Shown piece by piece: positions 10,456-21,624 of a stretch of 64,000 bases of DNA. Made by a program: the position numbers and the translations under genes. The notes beneath the pieces were generated by a model. The model saw nothing but the letters and a program-made list of their open reading frames with translations. It was not told the DNA's origin and did no database searches. Origin of the DNA: Echinarachnius parma (taxonomy: Eukaryota; Echinodermata; Echinoidea; Clypeasteroida; Echinarachniidae); the NCBI GenBank assembly GCA_037951105.1, contig JBAMJV010003039.1, positions 64,501 through 128,500 of the forward strand, given 5' to 3'. Each line of letters starts with the position of its first letter. The first letter of the stretch is position 1.

Positions 10456-10965
10456 GAGAGACTTATTTTTTGGTCTACTGTGCAGCTATAATTATACTTA
10501 CAGTGACAAGTCGCAGTGTTTTCCGATCCCCGGCCGTGGTTTGATGATCATGATACGCGCGAATTCGAAGAGGTCGAAGCTTTTCTATAAGTTTTCCAGC
10601 GATGCTCGATCTGATCACATCCACTTTGCCTCCCAGATGAAAACACTGTGTCTTTTCCGAAGCAGGTTTTCAGAGTCAAGTCTCAAGCATTGATTCAATA
10701 GCTAGCGGCACGTATATTGGAAAGACAATATACCAAACACACGCCCTATACAGGATGAAAGGCTCTCATTCTAAATCTGAAATGCAGTAATACAACGGAT
10801 GACCACCACAGTGTAGGCTCAATTTCGCTATAACTGTACATATGCTACATGTATGTAGGTTTATATGGTTTATATGCAGCAATGCAAATGACTTGATATG
10901 TCAACCATATGCAATGGCACACTTCATGGACTATGATGAAAATGTTACACATTCATGCACATTTA
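10456..10965. other. Unassigned intergenic sequence
   Basis: No recognisable gene, repeat end or RNA motif. Short frames here have no family features. Confidence 0.4.
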
Positions 10966-11183
10966 GGCCTCCGCACACACAGCCGACTCGACCCGCTATC
11001 CGACTGGTTTTCAGTCAGAGTCGGTTTTGCTCAGTCGTAGCCGATTTAATATGTTGAATCGGCCTTGAATAACCTCCGACTGGCTCTTGATTGGCAAAAC
11101 AGGAGCCCTGAGGTAACGTATGCTGAGCTGAACCGACTGAAAACCAGTCGGATCGGGTCGAGTCGGCTCTGTGTGTGGAGGGC
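10966..11183. mobile_element. PIF/Harbinger-like MITE with CCGACTCGACCC ends
   Basis: Inverted repeats of about 50 bp starting GGCCTCCGCACACACAG, with inner CCGACTGGTTTTCAGTC, flanked by a 3-bp TTA duplication (10963-10965 and 11184-11186). A TTA target with G-rich ends is typical of PIF/Harbinger MITEs. A second, partial copy is at about 60073-60200. Confidence 0.75.
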
Positions 11184-11459
11184 TTAATAGCTATAGCCGC
11201 CCACGTACGCCAATTTCCTGTTTGTGTAAGTTCCAGTTCCTGTGGTTTTCCCCAGTACAAACTTAAGGGACCATCAGGTGAAATTTTAGAGGGTGCATGC
11301 TTTAGGGGAAAAAAAAAAAATTTGATGGAGAAGGAAAGAATTAGTCAACATAAATAAATGGTGACAAGATATTCTACTTAAACAAAAAAGAAAGGTTTGG
11401 AAACTGCAAAATTATCAAAATGATACGACGATCTGTCGCATAAAAGTAGTTTACATGTA
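11184..11459. other. Unassigned intergenic sequence
   Basis: No gene or repeat recognised apart from a short poly(A) run near 11310. Confidence 0.4.
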
Positions 11460-11725
11460 CGCAGTAAAATAATAATAATACAATTACTTATATAGCGAAC
11501 TTTTCTACAAAAACAAAGAACATTTAACACAGTTGTCTCTCTACATAATTCAACAAATGTCATACAGTATTATTAGTAGCTTTTGGTAAATAAAAAAGCA
11601 TTCACATGTTTCTGGAAAGTTTCCAGGCACTGAACATTACGAATGTCACTTGGTAACTTATTCCAAAAGACAAGGGCAACATGCGCGAATGCACGATCAC
11701 CATATTACCGATCATAATTATGTTT
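11460..11725 (-). pseudogene. LINE reverse-transcriptase C-terminus and 3' end
   Basis: Read on the minus strand, the segment encodes a piece with YGDRAFAHVAL, FWNKLPSDIRN and LETFQKHVNAFLF, the typical last part of CR1/L2/Jockey-type LINE reverse transcriptases. Two stops follow, then a short 3' region ending in a TATATAAGT motif and ATT repeats. It is 5'-truncated, with no intact frame. The tail matches the retroposon ends scattered through the units. Confidence 0.7.
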
Positions 11726-11750
11726 TACTACCAATCAAGCATCATTGAAC

Positions 11751-13178
11751 TAAACCCCTCAAAAAAAGTTCGGAAACTCAAGTTTGATCGATTATATCTC
11801 TCATATTTTTAATATAGCATACTTGAAATTGGTTTCACAATAAAGCCTCATTATATACCTTTCAAACGGTGCATTATGTGTAGTGATTATGCAATTGGGG
11901 CGATTGCAGTAGCCCAGAGAATAGGGGGAGGCAGGAAGTGAAATGTCGCAAAATGGCTCAATGCATTTAATTTACGAGTGCATGACTGTGCTGACCAGTT
12001 TTTTGAAAGTTCACTTTCTATTGAATACTGCCACCCTTTCCATTCATCAAAATCATTGGAATTTGATACCATTTTAATTTTAGTTATCTTTTCATTACGA
12101 TGGCATATTAATCGTAAGGATTATGCAAATGGGGTGTGTGCAGCGAACCGAAATATGGAGATGGGTCGAGTGTGAAATAAAACAAAAAGATATGGAGTTG
12201 ACACAAAATCAGAGCGTTGCATTTTTTTCGAGCTTTTGGGAGGATTTTTTAGCATTTCAAATAAAATATTCATGATTCAAATTGATATCAACGGAAAGCC
12301 CAACAACTCTTCTGTATGAAAATGTAAAATTTATAATGATTTTAGTAAAGGGCGGCTGCAGGGAGATGAATGTTGGGGAGCCTCAAAAGTGACCCATTTC
12401 AAAACGCTCTGATTTCAAGGCACAACTGAGTCACTATTCATGCGTTTTCAATTAAATTCTTCTCATTCATGGCCAACTCATTCAAGTCGCATTACATCCT
12501 CCACACAATGGTAAAGACACCGACAACAAATCAGAGCGTTTTGAAATGGGTCACTTTTGAGGCTCCCCCACATTCATCTCCCTGCAGCCGCCCTTTACAA
12601 AAATCATTATAAATTTCACATTTTCATACAGAAGAGTTGTTGGGCTTTCCGTTGATATCAATTTGAATCATGAATATTTCATTTGAAATGCTAACAAATT
12701 CTCCCAAAAGCTCGAAAAATATGCAACGCTCTGATTTTTTGTCTGATTTCATACTCGACCCATCTCCATATTCCGGTTTGCTGCGCACAACCCATTTGCC
12801 TAATCATTACGATCAATATGCCATCGTAATGAAAAGATAACTAAAATTAAAATGGTATCAAATTCCAATGATTTTGATGAATGGAAAGGGTGGCAGTATT
12901 CAATAGAAAGTGAACTTTCAAAAAACTGGTCAGCACAGTCATGCACTCGAAAATTAAATGCATTGAGCCATTTTGCGACATTTCACTTCCTGCCTCCCCC
13001 TATTCTCTGGGCTACTGCAATCGCCCCAATTGCATAATCACAACACATAATGCACCGTTTGAAAGGTATATAATGAGGCTTTATTGTGACACCAATTTCG
13101 AATACAGTATGCTTATTAAAAAATACGAGAGATATGATCGATCAAACTTGAGTTTCCGAACTTTTTTTGAGGGGTTTA
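11751..13178. mobile_element. 1.43-kb giant palindrome (foldback element)
   Basis: Two inverted arms of about 650 bp separated by a spacer of roughly 115 bp (about 12415-12530). The outer ends read TAAACCCCTCAAAAAAAGTT and its complement, so a TA target duplication is likely (Tc1/mariner type). The arms are so alike that an identical 61-codon open frame occurs mirrored on opposite strands at 11887-12072 and 12852-13037. That frame has no recognisable domain and is taken as chance. No copy lies elsewhere in the window. Confidence 0.85.
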
Positions 13179-13767
13179 TAAACGTATGTTATAATACACG
13201 TACCATTTATATCGTTGACACGTACACACATAACACTACACTGTAAAGATTTTCCCAGGTCTTTTATATATGCCTGGTATAATGTTAGATTCAGGGGACA
13301 CTACAGTGCACATTGAAAGTAGGTTGAATAGGGAGTAACATGCAGTGGGTTGTTATAAAGTCAGTTGTTTAGTAGTTCGGTATGCACGTACACTATGCAT
13401 TGTATTAAGTGTACATTGTAGTGTAGGCTGTGTGTAGGCTGATGATAGGATGGGTGTGTAGAACAGTGCCAAGGTATGGTAGGCAAGCTATAGATAGTGA
13501 CGAGGTACAAATACAATAGTTGTTTTGTAGCTTATGGAGCAGTCAGACGGGACTTGCGATGACCTGCAATAGCTTGCGATTGGTCACGTGCGCATATGAA
13601 AGGCGGATAGTGTCAAAGTCTGTAATACATCACCGCGTTGTACAAACTCACTGCAGCTATACAATATATACAATATAAACACTCACAAAATGTTCCGCAA
13701 TTCAAGGATGAGCGTTAATATCTCTCTGCTCTAATATTGGTATGGTCTTGATGCACAAATTATGGAA
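13179..13767. other. Unassigned intergenic sequence
   Basis: No coding or repeat features recognised before the triplet microsatellite. Confidence 0.4.
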
Positions 13768-13785
13768 TACTACTACTACTACTAC

Positions 13786-13844
<59 letters not shown>

Positions 13845-13845
13845 G

Positions 13846-13888
<43 letters not shown>
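13768..13888. repeat. (ACT)n microsatellite
   Basis: About 120 bp of almost pure TAC/ACT triplets with three or four interruptions. It adjoins a retroposon tail rich in AAT triplets and probably grew from it. Confidence 0.95.
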
Positions 13889-13889
<1 letters not shown>

Positions 13890-14060
13890 ATATATAATAA
13901 TACTAATTATAATAGTAATCATGATAATTATAACAATAATATTGAATAATAATTAGTAATAACAGTAGTTCGTATTTACATAGCGCCTAATAGTCTCTAA
14001 GCGTCAGACCCGCATTGTACACATCCTCTACTCCCCGAGGAGCATACTAGCGGTGGGCAA
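13889..14060 (-). repeat. SINE-like retroposon fragment
   Basis: AATAATA-type tail, then TTACATAGCGCCTAATAGTC, TCTCTAAGCG and CTCCCCGAGGAGCAT. The same blocks in the same order are in the SINE inserted at 30124-30350. Orientation (tail at the left, so minus strand) is inferred. Confidence 0.55.
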
Positions 14061-14627
14061 CCCTATTGGTGCACCAAGCTTATTTGAAATTAACCTGAGT
14101 ATGGAGCCATATCAAAGAGAAATGTTTCAAAGTATATACATAGGACGGGGTGCAAGCTTTTGGCTTTTAGCTCATACAAAGACCCCAAATGGCCCAAATA
14201 TAAATTACCGCAGTAAACAAGGTAGAAAAAAACAACATTAATAACAATTATTATTGTTATTTACGTTACCATGGCTACCATGTTCGCTTGGATAACAACA
14301 CGCAGCGGCGTATACGGGCAAATTCTAATTAGCGGGGCTGATGTCATTTGCCAGAATATCATTCTTATAATGTTTCACCATGCGAGCAAGCAAGCAATAT
14401 AATGGGCTTCATCAACTACTGGTTTTCATGGTGATGTATATTAGATAAACAGTCGGCTTGCGATTGCACCATGTACGAGGCGAATGGATTGGAGATTCCT
14501 GAGAACGACTGCTGTTAGTTTTTCTTAGGTAGTCCTAACAAGGATTGACGACGGTCATTGAATCTGTTCGAAACGTCGAGCCCCTCCTACCACCCAACCC
14601 CTCCGTAATGCAATTCCTACCTGCGCT

Positions 14628-14763
14628 GTAGTTCTTTCTAGAACTACAAACTCAAGAAAGAAAAAGAACAGTCCTTTCCAGGACTACCTCAATCCTTGCC
14701 AGGACTTAACTACAGTCCTTTTCAGGACTAGCCAAAAAAAGAATAACAGTCCTTCTCAGGACT
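14628..14763 (+). repeat. Row of histone-3'-end-like hairpins
   Basis: Five successive short hairpins: 14628-14647 (GTAGTTCT/AGAACTAC), 14670-14685, 14691-14706, 14714-14729 (AGTCCTTTTCAGGACT) and 14748-14763. Most have a 6-bp stem and a 4-base loop, TTTC in the fourth, like the animal replication-dependent histone mRNA stem-loop, although the outer G-C pairs are replaced by A-T and G-C. A degenerate sixth lies at 14531-14546. No histone gene is nearby. A repeat family containing this motif is the simplest reading. Confidence 0.6.
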
Positions 14764-14969
14764 CTCAAATCCCGTCCTTTCTTGCATGGTATAACCGCAT
14801 GCCGACTGTACACTATTTTTGTACTATTATCTAGATTGAGAAAAAGTGAGATGTCAGCTAATCTCTGAAAGCGGCCTAAATCATGTAAATGGTTAGTATT
14901 TATAAATTATTCAGGACTTCATCTTACGATTTTCAGAAGACATCGTATTTCTCAAGATGAATTGTCCAT

Positions 14970-15133
14970 GGCCCCGTTGCAGAAAGAGATACAATCCATT
15001 GTAAGTTACGATTGATCGTAAGTCAGAAAATTTACGCGTTTCAACCAATCAGATTTGCGCATCTAGAACACGTGATCTGACTTACGCTTAATTGCAACTT
15101 ATAATCGATTGTATCTTTTTCTGCAACGGGGCC
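14970..15133. mobile_element. MITE with CCCCGTTGCAGAAAGA ends (copy 2)
   Basis: Ends GGCCCCGTTGCAGAAAGA and TCTTTTTCTGCAACGGGGCC, 164 bp, flanked by a CAT duplication (14967-14969, 15134-15136). Same family as 299-475. Confidence 0.8.
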
Positions 15134-15136
15134 CAT

Positions 15137-15930
15137 GTCTGTTTAAAATTCGAATAGCCAATCTACGATCATACACAACACTAATGTATTTATCCTGTCT
15201 TATCATAATTTGAGACTTTCACTTTCATTTTCTTATCATGTTTATGATACCAGAATAAGTGCACAGACACGAACATCATGCACAAAAATAAAAACTGAGG
15301 TTTATTTATTTATTTTTTTTGCAGAAAGTAATAGTAAATCGTACAATAAAATGGGCTTATTTGATGATTCCTTCAAAATACATCACTGTCTATAATTATG
15401 CAGCTCTGTATTGCTCTGGATGCCAGAGCCATATAATCCTATACGGCCCTGCTGGAGCGGGTGAATGCCGCCATCTCCAGACGGAAAAGGGAGAATTCGT
15501 GATATCAGCTGTTTTCCGTTCAACTACACATTTCATTTTTGGGCTGGGAGTCTTATCTATCCAGGTTAGCTTATTCAGTGCTCGTTTGCTCTGTTCTCCC
15601 AGAGGTACCTGCATGGTGGGGATAATAATTTTAAGCAATCACCCTAGCTCCTACCAGCATGACCCCTCCCCCCACCCCCAACAAAAAAAAAACAACCACA
15701 ACAATAACAACAACATCAACTATTTCTTCCAACCTATTGTTGTAACAAGTAGATTAATTTCTTATTATATTTTGAAGGCTAATTACATTGAACCAATAAG
15801 TCCATACTCATAAATATAAGTCAAAATATAAAGACAAACATAAATGATCACTAAAAAGAGATTTTTTTAATGTTTTGATACATTTCAATATGCATGATAT
15901 TGATGCGTATTTCGATTGTGTACTTAAATA
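15137..15930. other. Unassigned segment with overlapping open frames
   Basis: Holds an 80-codon minus frame (15396-15638) and a 164-codon plus frame (15319-15813) over a locally GC-richer, non-AT-biased stretch. Neither has a domain I recognise. This segment is absent from unit 4 at the equivalent place, so it is probably an insertion or a decayed mobile element. Confidence 0.35.
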
Positions 15931-15939
15931 TTTTGTATA

Positions 15940-16431
15940 CCACTCAGTTTTGGTAGAGAGGGCGCTGCAAAACACAATTTGTGTGTGAGGTAATGAAAAA
16001 CTGAGTGTCGAATTTGAAAGAACATGCAATTTTAATGGCAGAATAAACTTTATTTGGTCAAAATTGGTTCAGAAATGGCTGAAATATCAATAAATATATC
16101 CGATCGTAATTAATTTGGGCCCCAAATTTATTCGATGATTTTAGTTTTTTTTCTAAATGCTTACACTTTTAAATTTTTTTCAAAAGCGGTTTTAAAATAG
16201 TTGTTGATGATCTTTCTATTTAAACATTATTTTAATAAAACATCACATGCATAATTTTGTATGAAAAATGGTTGAAACCAATGCCTTTTTATAGAGCGTC
16301 CTTTTTACTTAGTCATTTGTAATTTTGTATACCTTTCGAGCATGGTGGAGTTATAACTATTAGTTTGTAATGTTACTGTGCAGGTTTTGGTTACTAAAGT
16401 TCAGCCTTACAAAACTGTACTACCCCTTTAA
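15940..16431 (-). mobile_element. TTAAAGGGATAGTTGAG MITE family, unit 2 old copy
   Basis: Reads as the reverse complement of the family seen at 36987-37552 (CACTCAGTTTTGGTAGAGAG, CATTTCTGAACC-type core). The ends are worn. It lies at the same position as the copy at 39557-40297 in unit 4, so it predates the split of units 2 and 4. Confidence 0.55.
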
Positions 16432-16560
16432 CATATCAATGTGTATGAACATTCGAAATAAGTAAATAGTTGTATGAATGAATACATCTGTAAATAAATG
16501 TAGCTAAAGAACAGAAACGTTAGCTCATTATTGTTGATATTGTTGTATATAAATATATTA

Positions 16561-16850
<290 letters not shown>

Positions 16851-19800
16851 AACACACAATGGCACATCCATTTTTATTCAAGCCAGGTGGTGATAAATAT
16901 TGGCTGTCTTGTAATTATACCATAAATGCTAAAACAACTTGTTCACTGATGTTTCACTTTTCTTTAGTTGGATGCGCACAAATCAAAATTGTTATTTAAT
17001 AAGTCCTTTATTTAGATAGACAATGTATGAATGTAAATAATCATTATAAATGTCCCAAATTGCAAAGAAAAATATCAATAAATAATTCTGAGATTAGACT
17101 AATCTAAGTGTCATTGCGTTTTTATTCAGACGTGGAACCGTAATATTTTTTACTTGGACAATATCTGAGTTATGTGAGTCTAAGAGTCATAGCCATTATT
17201 TATAAACAGTTTAACTCAAATTTTGGCAATTTATAATGATTATTTACTTCCATTCATTGTTTATCTATAAATATACAGTGTATACGTGCAACAAAACACG
17301 TTTATTCTTAGATGGACAATACAAAGACACTTGAATCAACTTTCACATGTGTTACCATGACGCATTTTTATTGTTGAGATCATAAGTTTATTATCATAAT
17401 GACAAATATGTACCACCATAGTATGCCTGAATCTTACTGAATAGACTTTAATTGCTTCCGAACTGAACTCAGTTTAGAGAAAAATTAAAATCATGGTTCT
17501 TATTATATCCGGTAGAAATACAGTCAACTAATTAAAGGGATATAACTATTCAGGTCGAGAGGGTGCTTAATTATATTTTTCCGAGATACAGACACACTAA
17601 GTATATCCATTGACAATAAAATCATTGCTAAAATAAAAACTTTGCTTGAGCAAATTCTGTCCAGAAACAGCTAACATATCGTATGTATCCATATAAAGAA
17701 ATCAACTTGAATTGAAATTGGGGACGTTGTCATGACTGTATTCACGATATGCAATGAAAAACACACATTAATTTACAAAGCAAACATTTTATTGAAACGA
17801 TATATACAAAACTGGCGTTAATCGGATTCTGATAATTCCTCTATTGAATTATTAATCTAAAAAAGCAATCACACTCAATTATAATTTGTGTGTATAAATT
17901 GGTGAATTTTCCAAAGTGAGCTCCACATATACATTTGGAAATTGTTTGATTTGAATTTCATTTCCACATTTCGCAAATTATATTTTTGGTAAATATACAA
18001 ACGAACAATATATTCATAAACAAAATACCATTTAAAGTGTTCAAAAGACTAATACACAATAGATATAACATAACCACTAATTAATATTGTAACATAACGT
18101 AAAATATGGGGGAAACAAAAAGAAGCAAAGTTTGTGAAATTAATTAGTTCACGGCTGCTCTTTGAATGACTGAAAACAGCCCACAAAATTAACCGATTAG
18201 ATACCATTTATTCGAGCACTGTTTAACTACAAGTTTATTTCAATTAAAACATAAAGGAAATTGATTTATGGGTCTATGTGGCTCGATGGTAGTGTCTAGC
18301 AATCCAGGTCTAGCAATCCGGGGGTCTCGGGTTCGATTCCCGGCCAAGCCTATCTATCTTTGCTCATTTTCATTTACAAGTTTGTAATGATAATGTACAC
18401 GTTTTAGACACTGGAATGCAGTTTTCCCATAACGTCAGTAAATGTATATGTTATCTAAACATATACCCCTAATATCGATATATAAAGTGCAACAAATTTG
18501 ATATTTTAACATGTAAACTATCATTTATTCTTTACAGAGTGATATGATGTAACTATATTTATTTTCAGTTTGATAATAAATATTAAACATAAATCTCATG
18601 ATTACATCATGCCCAACAAAAATGGTAACACAAATTTCAAAACTCTAATAAAACAATCTGCAGAAATACAAACGGAACTTGTATATCCCCCCCCCCCCCC
18701 CCCCCCCAATTAGATAACAAATCATTACAATATACCAATATACAAACACATTTATATTGATATAATGCAAAAATGTAAATCCTTCACCATATAAACTATA
18801 TAATGTAACAATGTAAAGCGAAATAATTCATATTAGGCGCTGTATAAATCGAAAGATTATAATAATTATTTGCTTTAAAAGACAGAGTATGTAATCATTT
18901 CTCTTTAGTTTGTAATATTATATATCTAGGCCACCCCGCCAAAATGGAAGCTATACTTCCTGTACTAAAACAGAGTGTAATTTATACCACAGTGTGATAA
19001 CAAACCTTAAAAATAGATCAAAACAATGTTATTTTGTTACAATCAACTTACTATTTTGACTTATAGATGAATCTAATAAAGGACTTGAAATAAATCCTAA
19101 TGCAATATTGAATTTCCATATTATGCAATAGAAAAGTAATCTAGCCAAATAGCAGGTGTATCTAAACCATTGAACACAACGATTGAAACCAAACAAACAA
19201 ACATATCTTTAAAAATAGTAAGGAAACCATATTTCCTGTATATAGAAATGCTGCATTATTCATAACAAATAAACTCAGCTTTGAATGGTATTTACTACAT
19301 ACAAATGATTGACATAGTGGCCTTTATTTTCGATGTATTATTTTGTCTTACAAATATTAATTTCTAGCTACGTCATCAATACAAAGTTAAGGCCTCCACG
19401 GATATCAAGCTAATCTATACATTTGTTTAATCTCTAAGCTCTAATATAACAATTTCTCTATGCAGGTGTTTTTGTTGTTGAGGTTTTCGTTCTTTGAATA
19501 TAAAAACAAAAACACTTGTAATACAATTTGTTTATTACCTTAATTGTAACGCCGGAATAAAATCAAACAATAATAGTAATACAAATCAAACGATCAAACA
19601 AACAACAAACAAAATGTTTACAGAATTGAACGTAGTCACATTCGATGATACTGTATAAATTCATGTACAGGCTAAACAAAAATGTAAAAACATGTACGGT
19701 ATACAATGTATAACATATACGAATGTAAAGCATCTTTAATAAAAACAAGTTTAGCCAATGAAGAAGCTGAGTATTAGCCAATATTCCGCCAAAACGTTAT

Positions 19801-20822
19801 ATGCGGTGATTATATAATTATTCTAAATATCGCATTTTTGTTTTATTATTTGCAAAATAAGGCATAATAATTGATCAATATAATTGAAAATATGCTATAT
19901 ACAGAATTACAGATTCATGCATGAATATAAATGAAGAACATTGGACATATCTCATTAATCACTACTTTGTAAATAATTTGTATAAAAGAAGAGCTTCACT
20001 TGATTACAAACATCATTAGGTACTACGTGCCCCTTCATCGGGTGAGAGTTAGTAGGGCGCTCAGTAATTCTCTGGCCAAAGTGAGTCATGCATATACTAG
20101 CTTGTAGGACCGAACCCTCTCTTTTTTCAGATAATAATTGTTAATTTTTTTGACAAAATATTGTTAATTTACAAACGAGAGCTATACAGTGGGTTTCTAC
20201 AAAGGTCCCTAACACTGATAACACGATAATCTTGAAAGTGCAAAAAGTGAATTAGCGTCCTTTTCTCATTCAACCGATGTGATATAATAGATGTATTGTA
20301 TACATAAGCTTCATTTAATGACGACAATCACAAAATATGTATGTAACTAAACAAAATCTAGATTCAACTCAAAACTTAATCATTAACCATGTGCATTAAA
20401 ATCACAATATATGTATTCACCGTTAGTGCGCACAAACATGCGCAACTGAACAAATACCAGTAGCTTTTAAATAAAACATCGCTTTATAAATTGTGCAAAC
20501 TTCGAAAAATAATAGAAAACAAACTTACGTTGTTACCATGATAAATTCACTATGCCTCTAAGAATTGTAACCATCTCAAATCTCATTTATGCCCTTCTCA
20601 TACTAGCGTATACATTTGAATGGGTGCCTAGCTCACCAAGGCGCAAATGTCGATACTACGCAAAAGCAAGAAATCCTCACTCGAAATTTCGATGATTCAT
20701 CATGTTTGAAACGGTGCTCTCTAAATACCTGATAGAAGCGCGTTCCTGTCAATTCGTGTTGTACACAAATTTATGCAAAAGCCAATCAACATGATCCAAC
20801 TCGTGTTAACTGACGCAACATA
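16851..20822. other. 3' flank of TRIM gene 2
   Basis: Conserved with units 1, 3 and 4. Includes a tRNA-like element, a 17-18-base poly(C) run near 18690, and a retroposon remnant near 18806-18870. No credible gene. Confidence 0.6.
18272..18350 (+). repeat. tRNA-like Pol III element, unit 2
   Basis: A-box TGGCTCGATGG and B-box GGTTCGATTCC (18330-18340) as in unit 1, but the middle carries a partial internal duplication (TCTAGCAATCCAGG then TCTAGCAATCC) shared with units 3 and 4. Acceptor halves do not pair. Confidence 0.65.
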
Positions 20823-21589
20823 CACTGTTGGTCATAATGTTGGAATTTTTTTTTTTTTTATCAAACTTCATTCCTTTTCTCTATTTTTGCGCCTAATGAA
20901 CCATTTCAGACTAGAAATAATGATTATATAATATTTCCAAACTACCAATGTACAATAAATGGTTGAATGGGTTTGCATTAATTAATGTAGCCTTTTGTTT
21001 TGAGCTTTGAAAAGCAGAACCTTTCATGATGGACCCCTTTCCCTCTGAAAAGCGTATGTCCAGCAAGACATCATTATGTGTCATTTCTCAGCGTTGGCTG
21101 GAAAACTTTCAACCAAAATTGGCACAGAGGCTCTCTAGGTCATATCCCATCCAACGCCATTGCCTACACGCCAAACGATGCTTGTGCTCCACCAGGAAGG
21201 GAGTACAGAAGATCGCCGCCTGGACACTCGTGATATGTCATCTTAATGGGTACGAGCCATACCACCGTTGGGCCGTCACAACCTCAAGTCGTTTTGTGAA
21301 TACAGACATCTTCCAGCTTCTCGTCACGTAATCGACGAACGCTTTGTCCTCCATCTGTTCGGTCAAGGATGTTATGGCTCGTACCCATTCAGATGACATA
21401 TCTCTAGTGTCCAGCCGGCAATATTCTGGGCTCCCTAGTCAAGGGACGTCCGGTAAATCTCGGTTGCAAGGATTAGAGTGGACACTTGGTAGTTTGTCTT
21501 GCTCGGTAACCATGTTAGAGGGAAAAAATAGGGAAAATGAATGAAGTTCGACCTAAAAACAAAATATTCCAACATTATGACCAACAGTG
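20823..21589. mobile_element. Tc1/mariner-like non-autonomous element
   Basis: Ends CACTGTTGGTCATAATGTTG and CAACATTATGACCAACAGTG, flanked by TA (20821-20822, 21590-21591). Other units lack it at this site, just downstream of the TRIM stop codon. It contains a nested inverted repeat (about 21221-21262 with 21372-21412, sharing GGGTACGAGCCATA). The 101-codon plus frame at 21026-21331 has no transposase signature I can recognise. 767 bp. Confidence 0.8.
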
Positions 21590-21624
21590 TATATACGCCA
21601 CTCAACCAAGTCGGGCTGATTAGG

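Noticed and set aside
11887..12072. A 61-residue protein repeated at 12852-13037
   Set aside because: The two frames are mirror images inside the giant palindrome, without domain features. Duplication of sequence, not selection, explains them.
14628..14763. Histone gene 3' end
   Set aside because: No histone coding sequence lies upstream on either strand, and five hairpins in a row are not a normal histone terminator.
15319..15813. 164-codon plus frame and overlapping 80-codon minus frame
   Set aside because: No recognisable domain, low-complexity end (Asn/His/Pro run) and no counterpart in other units; left as unassigned.
21026..21331. Transposase fragment in the Tc1/mariner-like element
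   Set aside because: No DDE-type or helix-turn-helix motif could be seen; part of the frame lies in a nested inverted repeat.
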